Shown here: piece by piece, positions 9,452 through 18,365 of the stretch
Position numbering within the stretch: the first letter of the stretch is position 1
Layout: every line of letters begins with the position of its first letter
Assembly (NCBI GenBank): GCA_000161775.1
Contig: GG704596.1
Span: 2,960,115 to 3,024,114, forward strand
Length of the DNA stretch: 64,000 nucleotides
Source of the DNA: Ruegeria lacuscaerulensis ITI-1157
GTDB lineage: Bacteria > Pseudomonadota > Alphaproteobacteria > Rhodobacterales > Rhodobacteraceae
Reading direction: 5' to 3'
The notes under the pieces: model-generated
What the model saw: the letters and a program-made list of their open reading frames with translations, nothing else
Told to the model about the DNA's origin: nothing
Database searches by the model: none
Position numbers and translations under genes: made by a program

Positions 9452-11305
9452 ATGCTAAGGATCGACAACATCACCTATTCGGTCGAGGGCCGCCCCCTGT
9501 TCGAGGGCGCCAGCGCCACCATTCCCGAAGGCCACAAGGTGGGTCTGGTCGGCCGCAATGGCACCGGCAAGACCACTCTGTTCCGCCTGATCCGGGGCGA
9601 ACTGGCGCTGGAGTCGGGCACGATCACCCTGCCCCGCCGCGCCCGCATCGGCGGTGTGTCGCAAGAGGTGCCCTCGTCGAACGTGTCGCTGATCGACACG
9701 GTTCTGGCCGCCGATACCGAACGCAGCGCCCTGATGGTCGAGGCACAGGAGGCCACCGACCCCGACCGGATCGCCGAGATCCAGACCCGGCTGGCCGATA
9801 TCGACGCCTGGTCGGCCGAGGCCCGCGCGGCCACGATCCTCAAGGGGTTGGGCTTTGACGATGCAGATCAGCAGCGGCCCTGTTCCGATTTCTCGGGCGG
9901 CTGGCGGATGCGGGTCGCCCTGGCGGCAGTCCTGTTCTCGCAGCCCGACTTGCTACTGCTGGACGAACCGACCAACTATCTGGACCTTGAAGGCGCGCTG
10001 TGGCTGGAAAGCTATCTGGCCAAATATCCGCATACGGTCATCGTCATCAGCCACGACCGGGGCCTGCTGAACCGGGCGGTCGGCTCGATCCTGCATCTGG
10101 AAGACCGCCAGCTGACCTATTACGCGGTCCCTTATGACAAGTTCGCCGAACGCCGCGCCGAACGTCTGGCTCAGGCCGAGGCCGAAAACGCCAAGGCCAA
10201 GGCCCGCATCGCCCATCTGCAAAGCTTCGTTGACCGGTTCCGCTACAAGGCGTCCAAGGCCGTTCAGGCGCAATCACGGCTGAAGATGATCGAACGGATC
10301 CAGTTGATCTCGACCCCGCAAGAGGCCGCCTTGCGCGCCTTCTCGTTCCCCGAGCCCGAGGAACTGTCGCCCCCGATCATCCAGATCGAGGGCGGCGTCA
10401 CCGGCTATGGCGACACCGAGGTGCTGCGCCGTCTGAACCTGCGCATCGATCAGGACGACCGGATCGCGCTGTTGGGGAAGAACGGTCAGGGCAAATCGAC
10501 GCTGTCCAAGCTGCTGTCGGACCGGTTGCCGCTGATGGCGGGCAAGATGACCCGCAGCAGCAAGCTGCGCATCGGGTATTTCGCCCAGCATCAGGTGGAC
10601 GAGCTGCATGTGGACGAGACACCGCTGGATCACCTGCGGCGCCTGCGCCCGACCGAGACCCCGGCCCAACTGCGCGCTCGCCTGGCCGGGTTCGGGCTGG
10701 GCGCGGATCAGGCCGAAACCGAGGTGGGCCGGCTGTCGGGCGGTCAGAAAGCGCGCCTGTCGCTGCTGATCGCCACGATCGACGCGCCGCACATGCTGAT
10801 CCTCGACGAGCCGACCAACCATCTGGACATCGAAAGCCGCGAGGCGCTGGTCGAGGCACTGACCGCCTATTCCGGCGCGGTGGTTCTGGTCAGCCACGAC
10901 ATGCACCTGCTGGGACTGGTGGCCGACCGGCTGTGGTTGGTCTCGGACGGGACGGTCAAACCCTTTGACGGCGACCTGGAAGCCTATCGCCAGATGCTGC
11001 TGGCACGCGACAAGCCACCGGCCCGGGAAAAACCCGCCGCCAAGCCCAAACGTGCCCCACGCGACACCATCCTGGCGCTGCGGGCCGACCTGAGGAAATG
11101 CGAGGAACGGCTGGAGAAATTGACCGAGATGCACGAAAAGCTTTCGGCCAAACTGTCCGACCCGGCCTTGTACGAGGATGACCGCGTCGGTGATCTGGAA
11201 ACCTGGAACCGCAAGTTTGCCGAGGTGGTCGAGGCCATGCAGCGCGCCGAGGCGCTGTGGCTCGCCGCCGCCGAACGGCTGGAAAACGCCGAGGCCGCCG
11301 CATGA
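9452..11305 (+). CDS. ABC-F family ATP-binding protein (Uup/YheS type)
   Basis: A 617-residue soluble protein with two ATPase domains and no membrane segments. Walker A motifs are GRNGTGKTT (34-42) and GKNGQGKST; Walker B motifs are LLLLDEPTNYLD and LILDEPTNHLD; signatures are 'FSGGWRMR' and 'LSGGQKAR'. The linker between the domains is the charged helical 'FVDRFRYKASKAVQAQSRLK' P-site tRNA interaction motif of ABC-F translation factors, and a charged coiled-coil tail follows, as in YheS/Uup. ABC-F proteins act on ribosomes or in antibiotic protection. Its stop overlaps the ATG of the marC-like gene (ATGA), so the two are coupled. Confidence 0.93.
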   Translation: MLRIDNITYSVEGRPLFEGASATIPEGHKVGLVGRNGTGKTTLFRLIRGELALESGTITLPRRARIGGVSQEVPSSNVSLIDTVLAADTERSALMVEAQEATDPDRIAEIQTRLADIDAWSAEARAATILKGLGFDDADQQRPCSDFSGGWRMRVALAAVLFSQPDLLLLDEPTNYLDLEGALWLESYLAKYPHTVIVISHDRGLLNRAVGSILHLEDRQLTYYAVPYDKFAERRAERLAQAEAENAKAKARIAHLQSFVDRFRYKASKAVQAQSRLKMIERIQLISTPQEAALRAFSFPEPEELSPPIIQIEGGVTGYGDTEVLRRLNLRIDQDDRIALLGKNGQGKSTLSKLLSDRLPLMAGKMTRSSKLRIGYFAQHQVDELHVDETPLDHLRRLRPTETPAQLRARLAGFGLGADQAETEVGRLSGGQKARLSLLIATIDAPHMLILDEPTNHLDIESREALVEALTAYSGAVVLVSHDMHLLGLVADRLWLVSDGTVKPFDGDLEAYRQMLLARDKPPAREKPAAKPKRAPRDTILALRADLRKCEERLEKLTEMHEKLSAKLSDPALYEDDRVGDLETWNRKFAEVVEAMQRAEALWLAAAERLENAEAAA

Positions 11306-11922
11306 TCGACACCGCCTTTTTCATCACCGCTTTCACCACCCTGTTCGTGGTGATCGACCCGTTCGGCACAACGCCGATCTTCGTGGCATTGACGCAGGGC
11401 ATGAGCCCGACGACGCGCCGCAAGATCGCCTATCGCACCTGCCTGACCGCGACCGGGGTGTTGATCGCCTTTGCCGCCTTCGGCGAGGCCGTGCTGGGCT
11501 TTGTCGGCATCTCGATGCCGGCCTTCAAGGTTGCGGGCGGCGCGCTGCTGTTTCTGACCGCGCTCGACATGCTGTTCGAACGGCGCACCAAGCGGCGCGA
11601 GGACCGGGCCGAAGAGGAAGAACACCCTGACCCCTCGGTTTTTCCGCTGGCCATTCCGCTGGTGGCCGGGCCGGGCTCGATTGCAACGATCATTCTGCTG
11701 GCCGGTCAGCACCCGGGCATTCAGGGCATCGCGATGGCGGTAGGCGTCATGCTGGCGGTGATGGCGGTGGTTCTGGTGTTCTTCCTGTCGGGCGGACTGA
11801 TCGCGCGCATTCTGGGCAAGACCGGGCTGACGGTTCTGACGCGGTTGCTGGGCATGCTGCTGGCGGCGCTGTCGGTGCAGTTCATTCTGGATGGGCTCAA
11901 GGCCTTTGGTTTTGCCGCCTGA
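11302..11922 (+). CDS. MarC family integral membrane protein
   Basis: A 206-residue protein with six hydrophobic helices and MarC/UPF0056 hallmarks: 'TTLFVVIDPFGTTPIFVALT' near the N-terminus and 'FPLAIPLVAGPGSIATII' in the middle. MarC proteins are inner-membrane proteins of unproven function; the old multiple-antibiotic-resistance link is not supported. The ATG at 11302 overlaps the ABC-F stop by four bases. Confidence 0.9.
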   Translation: MIDTAFFITAFTTLFVVIDPFGTTPIFVALTQGMSPTTRRKIAYRTCLTATGVLIAFAAFGEAVLGFVGISMPAFKVAGGALLFLTALDMLFERRTKRREDRAEEEEHPDPSVFPLAIPLVAGPGSIATIILLAGQHPGIQGIAMAVGVMLAVMAVVLVFFLSGGLIARILGKTGLTVLTRLLGMLLAALSVQFILDGLKAFGFAA

Positions 11923-11964
11923 CCCCCCATATTGCGAGGGTTGGAAACGGTTTTGGATGTGTCG

Positions 11965-12546
11965 ATGGATGGTTATGATCTTGGACGGCTGACCTATCTG
12001 GCTCTGCTCGGCGGGGCGCTGCTGCTGTGGTTCTTCACCCAGAACCGCCAGTCGCTGGGCAAGACCGTGCAGATGGTCATGGCCTGGGTCTTCATCTTCA
12101 TCGGCGTCATCGCCGTGGTCGGCCTGTGGGATGACATCCGCTCGACCGTGGGCACCACGCCGCAGCTGGCCGTGGCCGGAGATGTGATCGAGGTGCCGCG
12201 GTCGTTTGACGGGCACTACTATCTGCCGATGCTGGTGAACGGCAAACCGGTCACCTTCCTGGTGGATACCGGCGCCAGCCAGATCGTGCTCAGCCCCCGT
12301 GACGCGAAACGCGTGGGGATCGACCCGGACTCGCTGAATTTCGTGGGCCGCGCGGCCACGGCCAATGGTCTGGTGCGCACCGCCCCGGTACGGCTGGACA
12401 GCCTCGAACTGGGCCCGATCGCGGATCGAAACGTGCCGGCCTGGGTCAACGAGGGCGACATGGACCAATCCCTGCTGGGCATGGACTATCTGCAGCATTT
12501 TTCCAACATCCAGTTTGCCGATGGCCGGATGATCCTGTCGCGCTGA
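11965..12546 (+). CDS. TIGR02281-type retropepsin-like aspartic protease, membrane-anchored
   Basis: A 193-residue protein: two N-terminal membrane helices (about residues 9-27 and 36-56) followed by a soluble domain with the aspartyl-protease active site 'FLVDTGASQIVLS' and a late 'LLGMDYLQHF' segment, typical of single-lobe clan AA proteases that act as dimers. In alphaproteobacteria these are periplasmic enzymes of unknown substrate. ATG at 11965 was chosen over nearby GTG/TTG codons; no strong ribosome binding site is visible for any of them. Confidence 0.8.
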   Translation: MDGYDLGRLTYLALLGGALLLWFFTQNRQSLGKTVQMVMAWVFIFIGVIAVVGLWDDIRSTVGTTPQLAVAGDVIEVPRSFDGHYYLPMLVNGKPVTFLVDTGASQIVLSPRDAKRVGIDPDSLNFVGRAATANGLVRTAPVRLDSLELGPIADRNVPAWVNEGDMDQSLLGMDYLQHFSNIQFADGRMILSR

Positions 12547-12566
12547 ACGGCGGTTTTCGGGATTGA

Positions 12567-12581
12567 GAACAAAATGGGAAC
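12567..12581 (+). promoter_or_regulatory. Alphaproteobacterial LexA (SOS) box upstream of the ImuA homologue
   Basis: GAAC-AAAATGG-GAAC, a perfect match to the GAAC-N7-GAAC form of the alphaproteobacterial LexA site (GTTC-N7-GTTC on the other strand). It ends 17 bases before the ATG, where it would overlap the promoter or first transcribed bases and allow repression. Confidence 0.75.
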
Positions 12582-12597
12582 ATGCTAGCATTCGGCC

Positions 12598-13218
12598 ATG
12601 TCCACGCATCTTCTTGGCCGCAAACCGGCGCACGCGGCGCCGGGGCTGACCCTGCATGATGAGATTTCGCTGCAACTGGCCCGCGTGCACGAGGCCTGCG
12701 GCCCCGCGCGGCGCAGCTTTGCCATGTGGCTGGCCGGTCAGGCGCAGGGGCCGGTTCTGTGGATCTCGCCCGCGTGGGAGGCCGATCAGCTGAACCCCGA
12801 CGGCATGATGCCCTTTGCCGATCCCGCCCGGTTCCTGTTCGTCCGCCCCACCCGGGCCGAGGACCTGCTGTGGTGCATCGAAGAGGCGCTGCGCAGCGGG
12901 GCGGTGCCGCTGGTGATCGGCGATCTGCCTGGGGCACCGGGCCTGACGCCGGTGCGCCGGATGCATCTGGCTGCCGAACAGGGCGGCACGATGGGTCAGG
13001 CCCCGCTGGGGCTGCTGCTGACCCCCGGCGACGGCGGCGCGCAGGGGATCGAGACACGCTGGCACATGGCCCCGGCGCACACGGGCCAGACCCGCCGCTG
13101 GACCCTGACCCGCCGGCGCGCCCGCGCCCTGCCCCCGGTCAGCTGGCTCGCCACCCAGACCGCGCCGCGCGCCGGGCTGCACCTGCAACGGATCGGCGCC
13201 GAGGAAACCTGCACCTGA
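12598..13218 (+). CDS. imuA: ImuA-like (RecA-fold) SOS protein
   Basis: A 206-residue protein resembling ImuA/COG4544, the RecA-like accessory factor of ImuA-ImuB-DnaE2 mutasomes. Recognisable parts are the '[11 protein letters not shown]' strand, the '[25 protein letters not shown]' block and a positively charged '[13 protein letters not shown]' C-terminal region. No Walker A motif is visible, which is normal for the family. An SOS box lies just upstream. Unlike the usual cassette, imuB and dnaE2 do not follow; the next gene is an MFS transporter. The partners may be elsewhere on the genome, or this may be a solo, repurposed copy. Confidence 0.65.
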   Translation: MSTHLLGRKPAHAAPGLTLHDEISLQLARVHEACGPARRSFAMWLAGQAQGPVLWISPAWEADQLNPDGMMPFADPARFLFVRPTRAEDLLWCIEEALRSGAVPLVIGDLPGAPGLTPVRRMHLAAEQGGTMGQAPLGLLLTPGDGGAQGIETRWHMAPAHTGQTRRWTLTRRRARALPPVSWLATQTAPRAGLHLQRIGAEETCT

Positions 13219-13284
13219 CCGACCGGCCCCGGATCACGCAAGTTGTGACTGGTCAAACCGCATCCCGCCCCCTAGCGTTCCGGA

Positions 13285-14499
13285 ATGACCCACCCGATCC
13301 ACGACAGCCGCTATTCCTGGCTTCGCCTTCTGGTCACGCTGGCCATCGCGGCGGTGGCCAATGTGGGCATGTGGGCGGTGATCGTGGTGATGCCCGCAAT
13401 CGAGACCCAGTTCGGCGCCAGCCGGGCCGAGGCCTCGATGCCCTACACGTTGACCATGATCGGATTTGCGCTTGGCAACATGTGGCTGGGTCAGGTGGTG
13501 GACCGGCTGGGCGTGACCAGGGCGCTGATCGGTGCCGCGGGCCTCAGCGCGCTCAGCTATCTGCTGGCGACATGGGCGCCGACGATCACGATGCTGTCGG
13601 TGGCGCATCTGCTGCTGGGTCTGGGCACCGCCGTCGGGTTCGGCCCGCTGATCGCCGACATCTCGCACTGGTTCCTGCGCCGACGCGGGATCGCGGTGGC
13701 GCTGGTGGCCAGCGGAAACTATTTGTCCGGCGCGATCTGGCCCACGCTCCTGTCTGGTATCCTCGCCCGCGACGGGTGGCAGCAGGTCTATCTGACCTTG
13801 GCGGTCATCACCCTGATCGTGGTCATTCCGCTGTCGCTGCTGCTGCGCCGGCAGGTCCCGGCCGAAGCGCATGGCACCGCAGCAGCCGCCGCGCAGATCA
13901 ACGCGCGCAGCGTCGGCCTGTCACCGCGGAGTCTGCAATATGTGCTGGGCCTCGCCGGGATCGGCTGCTGCATCGCCATGTCGATGCCGCAGGTCCATAT
14001 CGTCTCGTACTGCGTGGGGCTGGGCTATGGCCCGGCGGTCGGGGCCGAGATGCTGTCGCTCATGCTGATGGGTGGTGTCGTCAGCCGGATCATCTCGGGG
14101 CTGGTCGCAGACAAGCTGGGGGGCGTTCACACGTTGCTGATCGGGTCGATCCTGCAATGCATCGCTCTGTTCCTGTTCCTGCCCTATGACGGGATGGTGT
14201 CGCTCTATGTCATCAGCCTGCTATTCGGACTGGCGCAGGGCGGCATTGTGCCCAGCTATGCGCTGGTGGTGCGCGAATACATGCCCCCGCAAGAGGCCGG
14301 CGCGCGCGTCGGTTTCGTCATGATGATGACCATCCTGGGCATGGCGCTGGGCGGTTGGATGTCGGGCTGGATCTATGACGTCACCGGGCAGTACACACTG
14401 GCCTTCGTGAACGGCATTCTTTGGAACGGGCTGAACATCGCCATCATCCTGACGTTGCTGCACCGGTCCCGCCCGCGCCGGCAAGGGGCCATGGCATGA
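13285..14499 (+). CDS. MFS transporter (OFA/monocarboxylate-type)
   Basis: A 404-residue, 12-helix transporter. The loop motif is 'GQVVDRLGVTRALIG', with 'WFLRRRGIAVALVASGNYLSGAIWP' after helix 4 and a second-half loop 'GLVADKLGGVHTLLIGS', a pattern of oxalate/formate-antiporter-like and monocarboxylate MFS proteins. The substrate is probably a small organic anion, but this is inferred only from family resemblance. Its stop overlaps the ATG of the YceI gene by four bases. Confidence 0.85.
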   Translation: MTHPIHDSRYSWLRLLVTLAIAAVANVGMWAVIVVMPAIETQFGASRAEASMPYTLTMIGFALGNMWLGQVVDRLGVTRALIGAAGLSALSYLLATWAPTITMLSVAHLLLGLGTAVGFGPLIADISHWFLRRRGIAVALVASGNYLSGAIWPTLLSGILARDGWQQVYLTLAVITLIVVIPLSLLLRRQVPAEAHGTAAAAAQINARSVGLSPRSLQYVLGLAGIGCCIAMSMPQVHIVSYCVGLGYGPAVGAEMLSLMLMGGVVSRIISGLVADKLGGVHTLLIGSILQCIALFLFLPYDGMVSLYVISLLFGLAQGGIVPSYALVVREYMPPQEAGARVGFVMMMTILGMALGGWMSGWIYDVTGQYTLAFVNGILWNGLNIAIILTLLHRSRPRRQGAMA

Positions 14500-15092
14500 C
14501 ATGGTTGCGCCGCCGAGACCTGATCGCCGCCTTCGCGTCGTTGGTGGCCACGACCCCGACCCTCGCCGCACCCGTTCCCTATGAGCTTGCCCGCTCGAAA
14601 ACCTTGATCGCCTTCACGTTCCAGTTGTCGGGCGCGCCGCAGACCGGCACCATGCCGATCCGGACGGCGGATGTATGGGTAGACACGCGCCGCCTGCAGA
14701 ACAGCCGTGCCACGGTCGTTCTGGACGTGACGCGGGCCGAAACCCGCCTGCCCTTCGCGCGTGAACCGATGCTGAGCCCCGAAGTGCTGGACGCCGCGAG
14801 GTTTCCCACGATCCGTTTCCGCTCGACCCGCATCCGCCTGGGCCGGGGCGGACGCATCTCCGATGGCGCCAGCATCACCGGAGACCTGACCGTTCGCGGC
14901 GTCACCCGCCCGATCTCCCTGCAGGCCGCGCTGTATCGTCGGCCCGGCACGGCACCGGACGAACTCGACCGTCTGTCGATTCACCTGACGGGCGCCCTGA
15001 ACCGCCACGATTTCGGGGCTTCGGGCCATGCCGATCTGGTCGGACCGATGGTCGGGCTGGATATTCGCGCGGAAATCGAACGAAAAACCTGA
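14496..15092 (+). CDS. YceI family periplasmic lipid-binding protein
   Basis: A 198-residue exported protein. The N-terminus 'MTWLRRRDLIAAFASLVATTPTLAA' is a signal peptide with an RRR-D-L core that could use the Tat pathway. The mature part follows the YceI beta-barrel pattern: 'YELARSKTLIAFTFQLSG' at the start, 'FPTIRFRSTRIR' in the middle and 'DLTVRGVTRPISLQ' later. YceI proteins bind polyisoprenoids or other amphiphiles. Start at 14496 overlaps the MFS stop (ATG-A), indicating an operon. Confidence 0.87.
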   Translation: MTWLRRRDLIAAFASLVATTPTLAAPVPYELARSKTLIAFTFQLSGAPQTGTMPIRTADVWVDTRRLQNSRATVVLDVTRAETRLPFAREPMLSPEVLDAARFPTIRFRSTRIRLGRGGRISDGASITGDLTVRGVTRPISLQAALYRRPGTAPDELDRLSIHLTGALNRHDFGASGHADLVGPMVGLDIRAEIERKT

Positions 15093-15166
15093 GGCGGACG
15101 GAAAACGACATCGGCGCGTCGAATAGGCGCGCGCATCGCGGGCAGATACACTGAAACAAGGTCATC

Positions 15167-16390
15167 ATGCGCACGATTATTTCCTTTGCCGCCCTTTTCC
15201 TGTCGGTCGTTCTTTTGCAGCTTTCCACCGGCGGCGTCGGCCCGCTGGATGCCATTTCCGGCCTAACGCTCGAGTTCTCGACCGAACAGATCGGCCTGTT
15301 GGGCTCGGCCCATTTCCTGGGGTTCTTCGTGGGCTGCTGGTGGGCACCGCGCCTGATGGGCAGCGTCGGTCATTCGCGCGCCTTCGCGGCCTGCACCGCA
15401 CTGGGCGCGATGGGGCTGATTGGCCACACGCTGACCGAAAACCCCTATGCCTGGGCGGCCATGCGAGTGGCCTCGGGCCTGTGCGTGGCAGGCTGCTATA
15501 CGGTGATCGAGGCTTGGCTGAACGACAAGGTCACCAATGAAACCCGCGGCCGGGCCATGGGCACCTATCGGATCGTCGACATGGGGGCATCGCTCAGCGC
15601 GCAGCTGATCATCGCGGTGCTGCCGCCGGCCTCGTATGTCTCGTACAACCTGCTGGCCATCCTGTGCTGTGCGTCGCTGCTGCCACTGACCCTGACCCGC
15701 GCCAGCCAGCCGAAAACACCCGAGGCTCCGCGCCTGCGCCCGAACCTGGCCTGGCAATGCTCGCCGCTGGCGGTGGCCGGTGTGATCGTCTCGGCGCTCA
15801 GTTCGGCGTCGTTCCGCATGGTCGGGCCGGTCTATGGGCAAGAGGTCGGGCTGGTCGTCGACCAGATCGCCTTCTTCCTGGCGGCCTTCGTCCTGGGCGG
15901 CGCGCTGGCGCAGTACCCGGTGGGCTGGCTGGCCGACAAATACGACCGGCGCTGGGTGCTGATCTGGATGTCCGTCGCCGCAGTCGCCAGCTGCGGCGTG
16001 ACCATGGCCGCCAGCGGCACCGGCACCGTCGGAGTCATGCTGGCGGCCGGGCTGTTCGGGCTCACCACCTTCCCGATCTTTTCGATCTCATCCGCCCATG
16101 CCAACGACTTTGCCACCACCGAGCAGCGGGTCGAACTGGCTGCGGCATTGATGTTCTGGTACGCGCTGGGGGCCATCGCCTCGCCCTTCGTGTCCTCGAC
16201 GCTGATCCGGCAGTTCGGACCCGAGGCCCTGTTTGCTTTCGTGGCGCTGGGCCACATCGTTTTGATCGTCTTTGGCCTGGCGCGGATGCGCTCGCGTCCC
16301 ACGCCCGAGGACCGCACGCAATATGTCTACGCGCCGCGCACGTCCTTCACCATCGGCCGCCTGCTGAAACGCTCGCGCGAGGGGCGCTAG
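15167..16390 (+). CDS. MFS transporter (YcaD-like)
   Basis: A 407-residue, 12-helix MFS protein with 'SAHFLGFFVGCWWAPRLMGSVGHSRAFAA' around helix 2-3 and 'ALAQYPVGWLADKYDRRWVLI' in the second half, as in YcaD and related proteins. A conserved 'IEAWLNDK' follows helix 4. The C-terminal tail 'TQYVYAPRTSF' is cytoplasmic and conserved in this subfamily. Substrate unknown. It lies 74 bases after the YceI gene on the same strand. Confidence 0.85.
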   Translation: MRTIISFAALFLSVVLLQLSTGGVGPLDAISGLTLEFSTEQIGLLGSAHFLGFFVGCWWAPRLMGSVGHSRAFAACTALGAMGLIGHTLTENPYAWAAMRVASGLCVAGCYTVIEAWLNDKVTNETRGRAMGTYRIVDMGASLSAQLIIAVLPPASYVSYNLLAILCCASLLPLTLTRASQPKTPEAPRLRPNLAWQCSPLAVAGVIVSALSSASFRMVGPVYGQEVGLVVDQIAFFLAAFVLGGALAQYPVGWLADKYDRRWVLIWMSVAAVASCGVTMAASGTGTVGVMLAAGLFGLTTFPIFSISSAHANDFATTEQRVELAAALMFWYALGAIASPFVSSTLIRQFGPEALFAFVALGHIVLIVFGLARMRSRPTPEDRTQYVYAPRTSFTIGRLLKRSREGR

Positions 16391-16459
16391 GAAACAAGGG
16401 CTGGGATTTCCCGATCCGGTTTGATAGAGCGCCCGCAGACAGATAGGCGGAAACGGAAA

Positions 16460-18178
16460 ATGGCTCGGATTCTCATTACCTCGGCTATCCCTTACATCAA
16501 CGGGATCAAGCACCTTGGAAACCTGATCGGCTCGCAGCTGCCCGCCGACCTTTTCGCGCGCTACCAGCGTGGCCGCGGGAACGAGGTCATGTTCCTGTGC
16601 GCCACCGACGAACACGGCACCCCGGCCGAGCTGGCCGCGGCCAAGGCGGGCAAACCGGTCGCCGAATACTGCGCCGAGATGCACGAGGTACAGGCCGACA
16701 TCGCCAAGCGCTTTGGCCTCAGCTTCGATCATTTCGGGCGGTCGTCCAGCCCGCAGAACCACAAGCTGACACAGCATTTCGCAGGCAAGCTGGCCGAGGC
16801 CGGGCTGATCCGCGAAGTGACCGAAAAACAGGTCTACTCCAAGGCCGACGGCCGCTTCCTGCCCGACCGCTATATCGAAGGCACCTGCCCCAACTGCGGC
16901 TACGAAAAGGCCCGCGGCGACCAGTGCGAGAACTGCACCAAGCAGCTGGACCCGACCGACCTGATCGACCCGCGCAGCGCCATTTCCGGCTCGACCGACC
17001 TTGAGGTGCGCGAGACCAAGCACCTCTACCTGCGCCAGTCGGCGATGAAGGATCAGTTGGACGCCTGGATCGACAGCAAGACCGACTGGCCGGTGCTGAC
17101 CACCTCGATCGCCAAGAAGTGGCTGCATGACGGCGACGGCCTGCAGGACCGCGGTATCACCCGCGACCTGGACTGGGGCATCCCGGTCAAGAAGGGCGAT
17201 GAAGACTGGCCCGGCATGGAGGGCAAGGTCTTTTACGTCTGGTTCGACGCGCCGATCGAATACATCGCCTGCGCAAAGGAATGGGCCGACGCCCACGGCA
17301 AGCCGGATGCGGAATGGGAACGCTGGTGGCGCACCGACAAGGGCGCCGACGACGTGCGCTATGTGCAGTTCATGGGCAAGGACAACGTGCCCTTCCACAC
17401 CCTGTCCTTCCCGGCCACCATCCTGGGCTCGGGCGAGCCGTGGAAGCTGGTCGATTACATCAAGTCGTTCAACTACCTCAACTATGACGGCGGCCAGTTC
17501 TCGACCAGCCAGGGCCGCGGCGTCTTCATGGATCAGGCGCTGGACATCCTGCCTGCCGACTACTGGCGCTGGTGGCTGCTGAGCCACGCGCCCGAAAGCA
17601 GCGACAGCGAATTCACCTGGGAGAACTTCCAGCAATCGGTCAACAAGGACCTGGCCGACGTGCTGGGTAATTTCGTCAGCCGCATCACCAAGTTCTGCCG
17701 CTCGAAATTCGGCGAAGAGGTTCCGGCCGGCGGCGAATACGGTGAACGCGAACAGGCGCTGATCGAGGAACTGACCAAGCGCATCCGCGCCTACGAGGCG
17801 CATATGGAGGCGATGGAGGTGCGCAAATCGGCGCAGGAGTTGCGCGCGATCTGGGTTGCGGGCAACGAATACCTGCAGGCCGCCGCGCCTTGGTCCACCT
17901 TCAAGGAAGACCCCGAACAGGCCGCCGCGCAGGTGCGGCTGGGCCTGAACCTCATCCGGCTTTACGCGGTGCTGAGCGCGCCGTTCATCCCCGAGACCTC
18001 GGCCAGGATGCTGAGCGCGATGAACACACTCGACACCAGCTGGCCCGAGGACGTTTCCGCCGCGCTGAGCGCCCTGCCCGCCGGGCACGCGTTCACGGTG
18101 CCCGACGTCCTGTTCGCCAAGATCACCGACGAACAGCGGGAAGACTGGCAAACACGTTTTGCCGGAACGCGCGCCTGA
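16460..18178 (+). CDS. metG: Methionyl-tRNA synthetase
   Basis: A 572-residue class I aminoacyl-tRNA synthetase charging tRNA-Met. The HIGH-type motif is '[11 protein letters not shown]' (residues 10-20). A zinc knuckle '[17 protein letters not shown]' lies in the connective domain. The KMSKS position reads '[12 protein letters not shown]', the degenerate form typical of the alphaproteobacterial MetG1 type. The C-terminal dimerisation/tRNA-binding (Tus/Arc1p) extension is absent, normal for this short form. The ATG at 16460 is preceded by 'GGCGGAAACGG'. A strong terminator follows 24 bases after the stop. Confidence 0.96.
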   Translation: MARILITSAIPYINGIKHLGNLIGSQLPADLFARYQRGRGNEVMFLCATDEHGTPAELAAAKAGKPVAEYCAEMHEVQADIAKRFGLSFDHFGRSSSPQNHKLTQHFAGKLAEAGLIREVTEKQVYSKADGRFLPDRYIEGTCPNCGYEKARGDQCENCTKQLDPTDLIDPRSAISGSTDLEVRETKHLYLRQSAMKDQLDAWIDSKTDWPVLTTSIAKKWLHDGDGLQDRGITRDLDWGIPVKKGDEDWPGMEGKVFYVWFDAPIEYIACAKEWADAHGKPDAEWERWWRTDKGADDVRYVQFMGKDNVPFHTLSFPATILGSGEPWKLVDYIKSFNYLNYDGGQFSTSQGRGVFMDQALDILPADYWRWWLLSHAPESSDSEFTWENFQQSVNKDLADVLGNFVSRITKFCRSKFGEEVPAGGEYGEREQALIEELTKRIRAYEAHMEAMEVRKSAQELRAIWVAGNEYLQAAAPWSTFKEDPEQAAAQVRLGLNLIRLYAVLSAPFIPETSARMLSAMNTLDTSWPEDVSAALSALPAGHAFTVPDVLFAKITDEQREDWQTRFAGTRA

Positions 18179-18202
18179 CCCGCGCAGCGACCGGGTACAA
18201 CA

Positions 18203-18228
18203 GGGGGCCATCTGGCCCCCGTTTTTTT
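18203..18228 (+). terminator. Intrinsic terminator of metG
   Basis: GGGGGCC-ATCT-GGCCCCC hairpin followed by G and seven Ts: a textbook Rho-independent terminator. Confidence 0.92.
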
Positions 18229-18365
18229 CGCACGCGCCAAGCCTGCACAATCAAAGGCTTGAGAAATAATCCCTTTTCCTCCATCCTGACGAAGAATTTC
18301 GCCTGATCCCTCGGATCCGGACAGCAGATCCGGGCTGCGCGCCCGCATTGAACGAGGCAATTGTC

